DNA of 10,669 bases from Actinomycetes bacterium (GTDB lineage Bacteria > Actinomycetota > Actinomycetes > Actinomycetales > Microbacteriaceae): the NCBI GenBank assembly GCA_023432005.1, contig JAEYVF010000127.1, forward strand, positions 1 to 10,669, in the 5' to 3' direction. The notes under the pieces are model-generated. The model saw only the letters and a program-made list of their open reading frames with translations, made no database searches and was not told the origin of the DNA. Shown here one piece after another: positions 1-8,486 of this stretch. Both the position numbers and the translations under genes were made by a program. Within the stretch, counting starts at the first letter, position 1; every line of letters begins with the position of its first letter.

Positions 1-49
1 CGGGGGGGGCCGGGCGGGGGGGCCCACTCCCCACGACAGAGAGAGACCG
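1..49 (+). other. G-rich leader upstream of malF (partial intergenic region)
   Basis: This is the visible end of the region upstream of malF. It holds two long G runs (8 G at 2-9 and 7 G at 16-22) separated by CC-GGG-C. The segment 7-25 can fold into a short hairpin (GGGCC at 7-11 with GGCCC at 21-25), and the G tracts also meet a loose G-quadruplex pattern on the + strand. A purine-rich AGAGAGA stretch (about 38-46) a few bases before the ATG is the only candidate ribosome-binding site. The gene to the left is not visible; in this family's usual order it would be the maltose-binding protein gene. The G runs could be real structure or a sequencing artefact at a contig edge. Confidence 0.4.
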
Positions 50-1599
<1,550 letters not shown>

Positions 1600-1603
<4 letters not shown>

Positions 1604-2511
1604 CGACCGACTTCTCGCACCTGCGCAACGCGCCGCGTGCCGCGACATCCCGTCGGCGCAGCCCCGGCCGCTGGTTCGCGGACACCGGATGGCGGCACGT
1701 CGTCGCGATCGCCGTCACGGTCTTCGCCGTGTTCCCGCTGCTGTTCGTGCTCTCGAGCGCGCTCAACCCGAACGGCACGCTCACGGGCTCGAACGCCCTC
1801 TTCTCGCGCATCGGCATCGAGAGCTTCTGGCGCATCCTGACGAACCCGCAGAACCCGTACCTCCTGTGGTTCGGCAACACGATCATCATCGCCGCGGTCA
1901 CGGCCGTCGCGTCGACGCTCATGGGGGCCCTCGCCGCCTACGCGTTCTCCCGCATGCGGTTCACCGGTCGGCGCTTCGGGCTCATCACGATCGTCGTCGT
2001 CCAGATGTTCCCGCAGCTGCTCGGCGCGGTCGCGATCTTCCTCATGATGAGCGCGATCGGCGACGTCTTCCCCGCGCTCGGGCTCAACACCCGCATCGGC
2101 CTCATCATGGTGTACCTCGGGGGCGCCCTCGGCGTGAACACGTACCTCATGTACGGGTTCTTCAACACGGTGCCGGTGGAGATCGACGAGGCGGCGAAGA
2201 TCGACGGCGCGGGCCACGCGCGCATCTTCTTCACGATCATCCTGCGGCTCGTGGCGCCCATCCTCGCGGTCGTCGCGCTGCTGTCGGTCATCGCGTCGTT
2301 CAGCGAGTACCTCATCGCGAGCGTGCTGCTCATCGACCCGGAGAACCAGACCCTCGCGGTCGGCCTCGTGAAGCTCGTCTCCAACCCGCGCTACGCGGAC
2401 TGGAGCGCGTTCTCGGCCGGCGCGATCATGGCGGCGATCCCCGTCGTGGCGCTCTTCCTCGCGCTGCAGCGCTACATCGTGGGCGGCATCACGGCCGGCG
2501 CGGTCAAGTAA
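1600..2511 (+). CDS. malG: Maltose/maltodextrin ABC transporter permease MalG
   Basis: Second membrane subunit of the importer, partner of MalF. It has 303 residues (E. coli MalG is about 296) and six hydrophobic segments at about 33-55, 91-116, 127-150, 165-188, 217-243 and 273-294, behind a basic cytoplasmic N-terminus. The EAA loop is present (E197-A198-A199, G203), but the usual I-x-L-P ending reads I213-I-L-R216, so the conserved proline is replaced by arginine at the position where MalF keeps P421. The C-terminus GGITAGAVK is typical of MalG proteins. The ATG at 1600 overlaps the malF stop and has a good GAGGAG site. It ends in TAA at 2509-2511, 92 bp before the GH13 gene on the same strand. 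Confidence 0.95.
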
Positions 2512-2603
2512 TCCGCCGACCCGCTGGTTGAGTAGCGCCGCAGGCGCGTGTCGAAACCAGCCCCGGTAACCCCGCCGACACACGAAACCCATAAGGTGCC
2601 CGC
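2512..2603. other. malG to GH13 intergenic spacer
   Basis: Ninety-two noncoding bases separate malG from the GH13 gene. The spacer contains the palindromic repeat described separately (2524-2560) and, at its right end, AAGG at 2593-2596, which sits 7 bases before the GTG at 2604 and is the likely ribosome-binding site. I saw no convincing -35/-10 pair. There is no T-tract after the palindrome, so an intrinsic terminator is not supported. Read-through from malFG into the GH13 gene is the simplest reading. Confidence 0.6.
2524..2560. repeat. Imperfect palindromic intergenic repeat
   Basis: The element starts CTGGTTGAGTA and ends GTGTCGAAACCAG. The outer arms CTGGTT (2524-2529) and AACCAG (2555-2560) are complementary. 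An inner perfect stem GCGCC (2535-2539) with GGCGC (2543-2547) closes on a GCA loop, leaving a mismatched internal loop of 5 and 7 bases. It occurs once in this window, so its repeat status is not proven here. From memory, very similar palindromes (GGTTTCGA...ACGC...GCTACTCAACCA) are scattered between genes in Microbacteriaceae genomes. A role in mRNA 3'-end protection downstream of malG, like the REP elements of enteric bacteria, is inference. Confidence 0.6.
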
Positions 2604-4469
2604 GTGACCGACCTCGAGCTCGCCTCCCTCCCGCATCACGACGGCTCGCCCCTCTACGTCTCCACGCAGGAGCCCGCGCTGGGCGAGGTCGTGGCGCTGC
2701 GCCTGCGCGTGCCGCGGTCGTTCCCGACCCTGCGCACGGTGCGCGTGCGCTCGAACCCCGACCGCGAGCCGAGCTACGCCGACGCCCGCATCGTGCATGA
2801 GGCCCCGGATGCGGTGTGGTGGCAGGCGGAGGTCGTGGTCGAGAACCCCGTGCACGGCTATCGCTGGCTGCTCGAGGACTTCGAGGCGGACACCTGGTGG
2901 CTCACCTCGCGCGGCCTCTCGACGATCGAGACGCGCGACATCGACGACTTCCGGCTCGTGACCTTCGATCCGGCGCCCGCATGGGCGCGCGGCTCGGTGC
3001 TGTACCAGGTGTTCCCCGATCGCTTCGCGCGCTCCGCGGCGGCCGACGAGCGCGAGGCCCCCGAGTGGGCGCTGCCGGCATCCTGGGGCGACCCCGTCAT
3101 CCATCAGGGGCCCGGCACGGGCACGCAGCTCTACGGTGGCGACCTCGACGGCGTGCGCGAGCACCTCGACCACCTCGTCGACCTCGGCGTCGACGTGCTG
3201 TACCTCACACCCGTGTTCCCGGCGACGTCGAACCACCGCTACGACGCGCGGTCGTTCGACCACGTCGACCCGCTGCTCGGCGGCGACGAGGCGCTCGTGC
3301 GGCTCGTCGAGGCGGCGCACGAGCGCGGCATCCGCGTCATCGGCGACCTCACGACCAATCACTCGGGCGACTCGCACGAGTGGTTCCGTGCCGCGTACGG
3401 CAACCCGGATGCGCCCGAGAGCGAGTTCTATCTGTGGCTCGACGAGCAGCAGACCGACTACGTGTCGTGGCTCGGGCACCGCAGCCTGCCGAAGCTCAAC
3501 TGGAAGTCGTCGGAGCTGCGCGAGCGGTTCATCGAGGGCCCGGGCTCGGTGGTCGCGCGCTATCTGCGGCCGCCGTTCTCGTTCGACGGCTGGCGCATCG
3601 ACGTGGCCAACATGACGGGCCGCTACCGCGACGAGGACCTCAACGAGGAGGTGCGTCGCACCATCCGCCGCACGATGGTCGAGGTCAACTCCGACACGCT
3701 CCTGCTGGGGGAGTCGACCAACGACGCGTCGGGCGGCGACTTCCTCGGCGACGCGTGGCACGGTGCGATGACCTACGCGAACTTCACGCGCCCCCTGTGG
3801 AACTGGCTCTCGGTGCCCGGCAGCCCCGCGGGCGGCGGCCTCGGCATGACGCTCGGCCGCACGAGCGACTACACCGGGCGCGAGTTCTACGCGGCGCACC
3901 GCGAGTTCGCGGCGGCCTTCCCGTGGCGCACGCGCCTCCACACCATGAACGCGCTCGACACGCACGACACCCCGCGCTTCGTGACCTCCGCACGCGAGGG
4001 CACGCTGCCCGTCGCGGCGGGGCTCGCGATGACGATGCCCGGCATCGCCGTCGTGTGGGCGGGCGACGAGTTCGGCTTCACGGCCGCCGATGGCGAGCAG
4101 GCGCGAACGCCCATCCCGTGGGAGCGCGTGGGCGAGCACGCCGACACGATCGAGCTGTACCGCCGGCTCATCGCGCTGCGGCGTGCGCATCCCGCGATCG
4201 CCGAGGGCGGCATCCGCTGGGTGCACGTGTCGGATGAGGCGGTCGCGTTCGTACGCGAGGCGGCGGCTGAGCGCGTGCTCGTGCTCGCGACGCGCACCCT
4301 CACCTCGGTCGACCTCGGCACCGAGCTGCCGGACGACGCCGAGCTGCTGCTCGCCGAGAACGGGGGTGCGCCCGTTCCGTGGTCTGAGGGGCGCGTGTCG
4401 ACCGCGGGGCCGGCGTTCGCCGCGTGGCGCCTGCCGGGGGTCGAGCTGCCGTCGTTCAGCCTCGGCTGA
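2604..4469 (+). CDS. GH13 maltodextrin-hydrolysing enzyme (MalZ/neopullulanase-like alpha-glycosidase)
   Basis: Predicted cytoplasmic alpha-1,4-glucan hydrolase of 621 residues with no signal peptide, expected to cut imported maltodextrins. A beta-rich N-terminal domain (about 1-125, CBM34-like in position) precedes the catalytic barrel, which opens at YQVFPDRF (134-141). All GH13 signatures are present: region I D248-LTTN-H253, region II GWRID with R331 and nucleophile D333, region III GE with acid/base E370, and region IV THD with H454 and D455. Region V reads LPKLNW (295-300), the form seen in the neopullulanase, cyclomaltodextrinase and MalZ group. The stretch after E370 (AMTYANFTRPLWNWL) resembles E. 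coli MalZ as I remember it. Maltodextrin glucosidase, neopullulanase or cyclomaltodextrinase activity cannot be told apart here. The GTG start has AAGG 7 bases upstream. Its last 14 bp overlap treZ on the other strand. Confidence 0.9.
   Translation: MTDLELASLPHHDGSPLYVSTQEPALGEVVALRLRVPRSFPTLRTVRVRSNPDREPSYADARIVHEAPDAVWWQAEVVVENPVHGYRWLLEDFEADTWWLTSRGLSTIETRDIDDFRLVTFDPAPAWARGSVLYQVFPDRFARSAAADEREAPEWALPASWGDPVIHQGPGTGTQLYGGDLDGVREHLDHLVDLGVDVLYLTPVFPATSNHRYDARSFDHVDPLLGGDEALVRLVEAAHERGIRVIGDLTTNHSGDSHEWFRAAYGNPDAPESEFYLWLDEQQTDYVSWLGHRSLPKLNWKSSELRERFIEGPGSVVARYLRPPFSFDGWRIDVANMTGRYRDEDLNEEVRRTIRRTMVEVNSDTLLLGESTNDASGGDFLGDAWHGAMTYANFTRPLWNWLSVPGSPAGGGLGMTLGRTSDYTGREFYAAHREFAAAFPWRTRLHTMNALDTHDTPRFVTSAREGTLPVAAGLAMTMPGIAVVWAGDEFGFTAADGEQARTPIPWERVGEHADTIELYRRLIALRRAHPAIAEGGIRWVHVSDEAVAFVREAAAERVLVLATRTLTSVDLGTELPDDAELLLAENGGAPVPWSEGRVSTAGPAFAAWRLPGVELPSFSLG
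4456..4469. other. Palindromic tail-to-tail overlap of the mal and tre units
   Basis: The 3' ends of the GH13 gene (+) and treZ (-) share these 14 bp, which read TCAGCC-TC-GGCTGA. The two arms are perfect reverse complements, so each strand ends in the same GGC TGA (Gly-stop). The arms have only a 2-base centre and no flanking T runs, so a Rho-independent terminator is not supported. There is no intergenic space between the converging transcripts. Confidence 0.85.
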
Positions 4470-6159
4470 CGACCGCGCTGTCGGGAGGCAGCACGAGCTC
4501 GCCGCCGTCGAGGGGGCCGGCATCCGTCGTCGTGAACAGCGCGCGCGCCGTCTCGCCCGTGCGCCACGGCTCATCACCGAGATTGACCCGGATGGCGATG
4601 CGGCCGCGCGCGAGGGCGATCGTGCGCGCGTCGTCGTCCCACGTGCCCGCGAGCTCGGCGAGGCGCGGACTGTGCAGCTCGGGCTCCCGCCGGCGTAGGG
4701 CGATGAGCGCGCGGTAGCGCTCGAGCATGCGCGCGTGGAGCGGCTCGTCGCGCTCCGCCCAGTCGAGGCGCGCGCTCGCGAAGGTCGCCGGGTCCTGCGG
4801 GTGGGCGATCTCGTCGCGGTCCCACCCCATCCGGGCGAACTCCTCGATGCGGCCGCGCTCGACGGCCGCGGCCAGCTCGGGCTCGGGGTGGGAGGAGAAG
4901 AACGGCCACGGGGTGGACGCGCCCCACTCCTCGCCCATGAAGAGCATGGGCGTGTAGGGGGAGAGCACGGTCAGCACGGCCGCGATCGCGAGGCGGTCCT
5001 CGGAGAGGGTCGCCGTGATCCGGTCGCCCGCCGCCCGGTTTCCGATCTGGTCGTGGTTCTGCGAGAAGGTGACGAGCCGCCACGCCTCGGCCTCCCGCTG
5101 GATGGGGCGGCCGTGCTCGCGCTCGCGGAACGACGAGTACGTGCCCGCGTGGAAGAAACCGCGGGTCGCGGCGATGCCGAGGGCGGAGAGCGGCGCGAAG
5201 TCGGCGTAGTAGCCCTGCGTCTCGCCCGTGAGCGCGACGTGCACGGCGTGGTGGTAGTCGTCGCTCCACTGGGCGGTGAGGCCGTGGCCGCCGTCGGAGC
5301 GCGGCTCGAACATGACGGGGTCGTTGAGGTCGGATTCCGCGATGAGCCACAGCGGGCGCCCGAGGCGGGCGGAGCGCGCATCCGTCTCGGCCGCGAGCTC
5401 GGCGAGCAGGTGCGGCGTGCCGCGCTCGTCGAGGGCGTGCACCGCGTCTAGGCGCAGGCCGTCGACGCCGTACTCGTCGAACCACATGGCGGCGTTGTCG
5501 AGGATGTAGCGGCGCACCTCGGGCTCGTCGAGGTTCACCGACTCGCCCCACGTGTTGCGCTCGCTGCGCAGGTAGGGGCCGAACTCGGGCAGGTAGGCAC
5601 CGCTCGGGCCGAGGTGGTTGTAGACGACGTCCTGCACGACGGCGAGACCGCGCGCGTGGGCCGCCTCGACGAAGCGGCGATACGCATCCGCGCCCCCGTA
5701 GGGCGCGTGCACCGCGAACCACGCGACGCCGTCGTAGCCCCAGCCGTGCTCGCCGTCGAAGGCGTTGACGGGCAGCAGCTCGACCGCGTCGACACCGAGG
5801 TCGACGAGGTGGTCGAGGCGCTCGATCGCCGAGTCGAGGGTGCCGTCGGGAGTGAAGGTGCCGACGTGCAGCTCGTAGAGCACGGCGTCAGCGAGCTCGC
5901 GGCCGGCCCAGCCGGACGTAGCCACGGGCTCGACCGGCAGCTCGCGCGCCTCGCTGAGCCCGTGCACGCCGTCGGGCAGCGAGCGCCCGCGCGGGTCGGG
6001 CCGCGTCGGCCCGCCGTCGAGCGCGAAGCCGTAACGCTCGCCGGGGGAGAGCTCGGGGCCCTCCCACCAGCCGCTGTCGGCACGCGCGAGGGGCTCCCGG
6101 ATGCCGCTCCGCTCGAGCTCGACGCGCTCGGCTCCCGGCGCCCAGACCCGCGCGATCAC
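4456..6159 (-). CDS. treZ: Malto-oligosyltrehalose trehalohydrolase TreZ
   Basis: Cytoplasmic GH13 enzyme that cleaves the alpha-1,4 bond next to the terminal trehalose unit made by TreY, releasing trehalose and a shortened glucan. It has 567 residues, normal for TreZ. An N-terminal CBM48/E-set domain (about 1-90, beginning VWAPGAERVELE) leads into the barrel at LYELHVGTFTPDGT. Catalytic residues are in place: D177 to N181-H182 (region I), R236 and nucleophile D238 in GLRLDAVH, acid/base E275 in LIAESDLND, and H369-D370 in SQNHDQIGNR. The region GYDGVAWFAVHAPYGG is characteristic of TreZ. The GTG start at 6159 overlaps the treY stop as GTGA and has a strong GGAGGA site. It is the last gene of treXYZ and its end overlaps the convergent GH13 gene. 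Confidence 0.96.
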   Translation of the reverse strand: MIARVWAPGAERVELERSGIREPLARADSGWWEGPELSPGERYGFALDGGPTRPDPRGRSLPDGVHGLSEARELPVEPVATSGWAGRELADAVLYELHVGTFTPDGTLDSAIERLDHLVDLGVDAVELLPVNAFDGEHGWGYDGVAWFAVHAPYGGADAYRRFVEAAHARGLAVVQDVVYNHLGPSGAYLPEFGPYLRSERNTWGESVNLDEPEVRRYILDNAAMWFDEYGVDGLRLDAVHALDERGTPHLLAELAAETDARSARLGRPLWLIAESDLNDPVMFEPRSDGGHGLTAQWSDDYHHAVHVALTGETQGYYADFAPLSALGIAATRGFFHAGTYSSFREREHGRPIQREAEAWRLVTFSQNHDQIGNRAAGDRITATLSEDRLAIAAVLTVLSPYTPMLFMGEEWGASTPWPFFSSHPEPELAAAVERGRIEEFARMGWDRDEIAHPQDPATFASARLDWAERDEPLHARMLERYRALIALRRREPELHSPRLAELAGTWDDDARTIALARGRIAIRVNLGDEPWRTGETARALFTTTDAGPLDGGELVLPPDSAVVSRG

Positions 6160-8486
6160 GGGGAGTCCTCCGTGACGAGCAGCGCGACGGGGTAGCGCTC
6201 GAGCAGGCCCGCGAGCGGCACCCGCCCGCCCTCGACCGTCGCGCCCGTGAGCACGTCGACGTAGGCGCCCGCGGGTGTCAACAGCTCGGTCGAGCCCCAG
6301 CCGCCGACGGCCTCGAGTCCGAGCGGCAGGCGGGTCGCCACGGCGATCGCACCGCCGCGGTCGAACGCGACGACGTGCTCGGACGCGTGGCCCGTCGCCG
6401 GCAGCGGCGTGTAGCGCGTGAAGAGGTCGGGCCGGTCGCGGCGCAGGCGGAGCACGCGGCTCGTGACGAGCAGCTTCGCGGCACCCGACTCGTCGAGCGG
6501 CGGCAGCTCACCGCCGTCGATCCGCGCGAGCAGCTTGCGGCGCAGGGTGAAGTCGACCGGGCGGCGGTTGTCGGGGTCGACGAGCGACCGCTCCCAGAGT
6601 TCGCTGCCCTGGTACACGTCCGGGACCCCCGGCGAGGCCAGCTGCAGCAGCTTCGCCGCGAGGGAGTTGGACCACCCCGCAGGCCGCAGGAACGACACCA
6701 TGCGCTCGAGGTCGCCGCGTGTCTCGGCATCGTCGTACAGTCGGTCGACGAAGGCGTGCAGCCGCTGCTCGAAGCCCTCATCGGGTGCCGTCCAGTGGGT
6801 CGACGTGCCGGCCTCTCGCGCCGCCTTCTCCGCGTAGCCGTGCAGCGCCTCGCGCTCGCGCGGCCACGCCCCGACCACCGACTCCCAGAGCAGGTTCTCG
6901 AGCGGCCCGTCGCCGAGCTCGAACGCGGCGCGTCGGCGGTCGAGGAACTCGGTCCACACCCCCGGCACCTCCGCGATCGCGTCGATGCGCGCGCGGGTGT
7001 CTTCGCCGCGCTTGGTGTCGTGGGTCGAGAGCGTCGTCATCGACTCGGGATGGGTGGCGAGCCGCGCCTGCTGACGGCGGTGGTACTCGGCAACGTCGAC
7101 CGCGAACTCCGAGGGGTCTCCGCCCACCTCGGTGAGGCTCGCGAGCCGCGACGTGCGGTAGAAGGCCGTGTCCTCCACGCCCTTGGCCATGACCATCCCC
7201 GAGGTCTGCTGGAAGCGGCGCGCGGCCGGATGCTCGGGGTCGCCGAAGACGTGCGAGAGCGTGCGCAGAACGGGTGCGAGCTCGGGGCGGCGGCCCTCGG
7301 CATCCGCGAGCGCGTGCTCGAGGTGCTCGATGCCGAAGGGCAGGTAGCTGCGGTAGACGGGGAAGCACGCGAGCAGCTCGGCGATCGCGTCGGCGAGCTG
7401 CTCGTCGGCGTGCTGCCCGGCGTCGCCCGCGCCCCGCAGCTCGCGCACGAGCCGGTTCACCTCGGAGCGCAGCAGCCCGTCCGCGATGGCGCGCTTGGTG
7501 CCGTGGATGAGGTCGTGCCACGGGGTGTCGTGCCCGCGCAGGCGGGCGTCGAGCGCGCCGAGCCGCGAGCGACCCGCGGGGTCGACCAGCACGCGGTCGA
7601 TGTCGCCGAGGGCGTCGTAGCCGGTCGTGCCGGCGGTGGCCCAGAACGGCGGCAGCTGCTCGCCGGGCTCGAGGATCTTCTCGACGAGCACGTAGCATCC
7701 GCCGGTCGCCTCGGCGAGGTCGTCGAGGTAGCGGCCGGGGTCGAGCAGGCCGTCGGGGTGGTCGACGCGGAGGCCGTGCACGAGTCCGGCAGACACCCAT
7801 CGGGCGATCTCGCGGTGCGTGTCGGCGAACACGTCCGGTAGCTCGACGCGCACGGCGGCGAGCTCGTTGACGCCGAAGAAGCGGCGGTAGTTGAGCTCGG
7901 CGTCGGCGCGGGTCCAGTGCATGAGCTCGTAGTGCTGGCGCTCGTGCACGGTCGCGGCGTCTGCGCCGTCGTCGGCGGTGCCGGGGGCGAGCGGATAGCG
8001 GTGGTCGTGGTAGCGCAGCTCGCCCTCCTCGACGCGGAGCGCCCCCGAGGCGGCGGCATCCGCGATGCTCTTGCCGAGCACCGGGATGCGCACGCGCCCG
8101 CCGCCTGCCGCCCAGTCGATGTCGAAGGCGTGCGCGTGCACGGAGTGCTGCCCGTGGGTCAGTACGTCCCACCACCACGCGTTCGCGTGCGGCACGCCGA
8201 CGCCCATGTGGTTGGGCACGATGTCGACGAGCACGCCGATGCCGCGTGAGCCCGCGGCGCGCGAGAGCCGTTCGAGCCCGTCGGGTCCGCCGCGCTGCGG
8301 GTCGACGCGCGAATGGTCGACGACGTCGTAGCCGTGCGTCGAGCCGGGGGTCGCCGCGAGGAGCGGCGAGAGGTAGAACCAGTCGGCGCCGAGCGTGCGT
8401 AGGTAGTCGGCGAGCTCCGCCGCGGCGGTGAGCGGGAAGTCCGCGCTCACCTGCACGCGGTACGTGGATGCGGGGCGCCGGTTCAC
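6156..8486 (-). CDS. treY: Malto-oligosyltrehalose synthase TreY
   Basis: Cytoplasmic GH13 intramolecular transglycosylase that converts the reducing-end alpha-1,4 bond of a maltodextrin into an alpha,alpha-1,1 bond, giving maltooligosyl-trehalose for TreZ. From the GTG at 8486 it has 776 residues, matching the compact actinobacterial form. Signatures in order: STYRVQ at the N-terminus (7-12), D88-IVPN-H93 (region I), GLRVDHPDG with R240 and nucleophile D242 (region II), E269 in YVLVEKILEPGE (region III), and STHDTKR with H489-D490 (region IV). A later VYQGSELW and VDPDNRRPVDF block is typical of TreY. The same frame is open upstream to 9491, but that part lies over treX and looks like nothing, so I start at the GTG whose GTGA overlaps the treX stop. 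A GAGG lies 10 bases before the start, a weak site that suggests coupling. Confidence 0.96.
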   Translation of the reverse strand: MNRRPASTYRVQVSADFPLTAAAELADYLRTLGADWFYLSPLLAATPGSTHGYDVVDHSRVDPQRGGPDGLERLSRAAGSRGIGVLVDIVPNHMGVGVPHANAWWWDVLTHGQHSVHAHAFDIDWAAGGGRVRIPVLGKSIADAAASGALRVEEGELRYHDHRYPLAPGTADDGADAATVHERQHYELMHWTRADAELNYRRFFGVNELAAVRVELPDVFADTHREIARWVSAGLVHGLRVDHPDGLLDPGRYLDDLAEATGGCYVLVEKILEPGEQLPPFWATAGTTGYDALGDIDRVLVDPAGRSRLGALDARLRGHDTPWHDLIHGTKRAIADGLLRSEVNRLVRELRGAGDAGQHADEQLADAIAELLACFPVYRSYLPFGIEHLEHALADAEGRRPELAPVLRTLSHVFGDPEHPAARRFQQTSGMVMAKGVEDTAFYRTSRLASLTEVGGDPSEFAVDVAEYHRRQQARLATHPESMTTLSTHDTKRGEDTRARIDAIAEVPGVWTEFLDRRRAAFELGDGPLENLLWESVVGAWPREREALHGYAEKAAREAGTSTHWTAPDEGFEQRLHAFVDRLYDDAETRGDLERMVSFLRPAGWSNSLAAKLLQLASPGVPDVYQGSELWERSLVDPDNRRPVDFTLRRKLLARIDGGELPPLDESGAAKLLVTSRVLRLRRDRPDLFTRYTPLPATGHASEHVVAFDRGGAIAVATRLPLGLEAVGGWGSTELLTPAGAYVDVLTGATVEGGRVPLAGLLERYPVALLVTEDSP
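6166..6171 (-). promoter_or_regulatory. Shine-Dalgarno sequence for treZ inside treY
   Basis: On the minus strand this reads GGAGGA, 6 bases before the GTG start of treZ and within the last codons of treY. It supports the GTG at 6159 as the treZ start. Confidence 0.75.

Noticed and set aside
2524..2560. Palindrome as an intrinsic terminator after malG
   Set aside because: The stem is interrupted by a large internal loop and no T-rich tract follows on either strand.
2525..2604. Promoter for the GH13 gene in the spacer
   Set aside because: TTGAGT inside the palindrome resembles a -35 box, but no TATAAT-like element lies at a suitable distance.
2472..4577. A 701-codon open frame on the minus strand across the GH13 gene
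   Set aside because: It is antisense to a gene with complete GH13 signatures, its product is dominated by Arg, Ala, Glu and His in low-complexity fashion, and no family motif is recognisable. It is a typical high-GC shadow frame.
6375..7841. A 488-codon plus-strand open frame over treY
   Set aside because: Its composition mirrors the reverse complement of treY codons, and it has no ribosome-binding site or recognisable motif.
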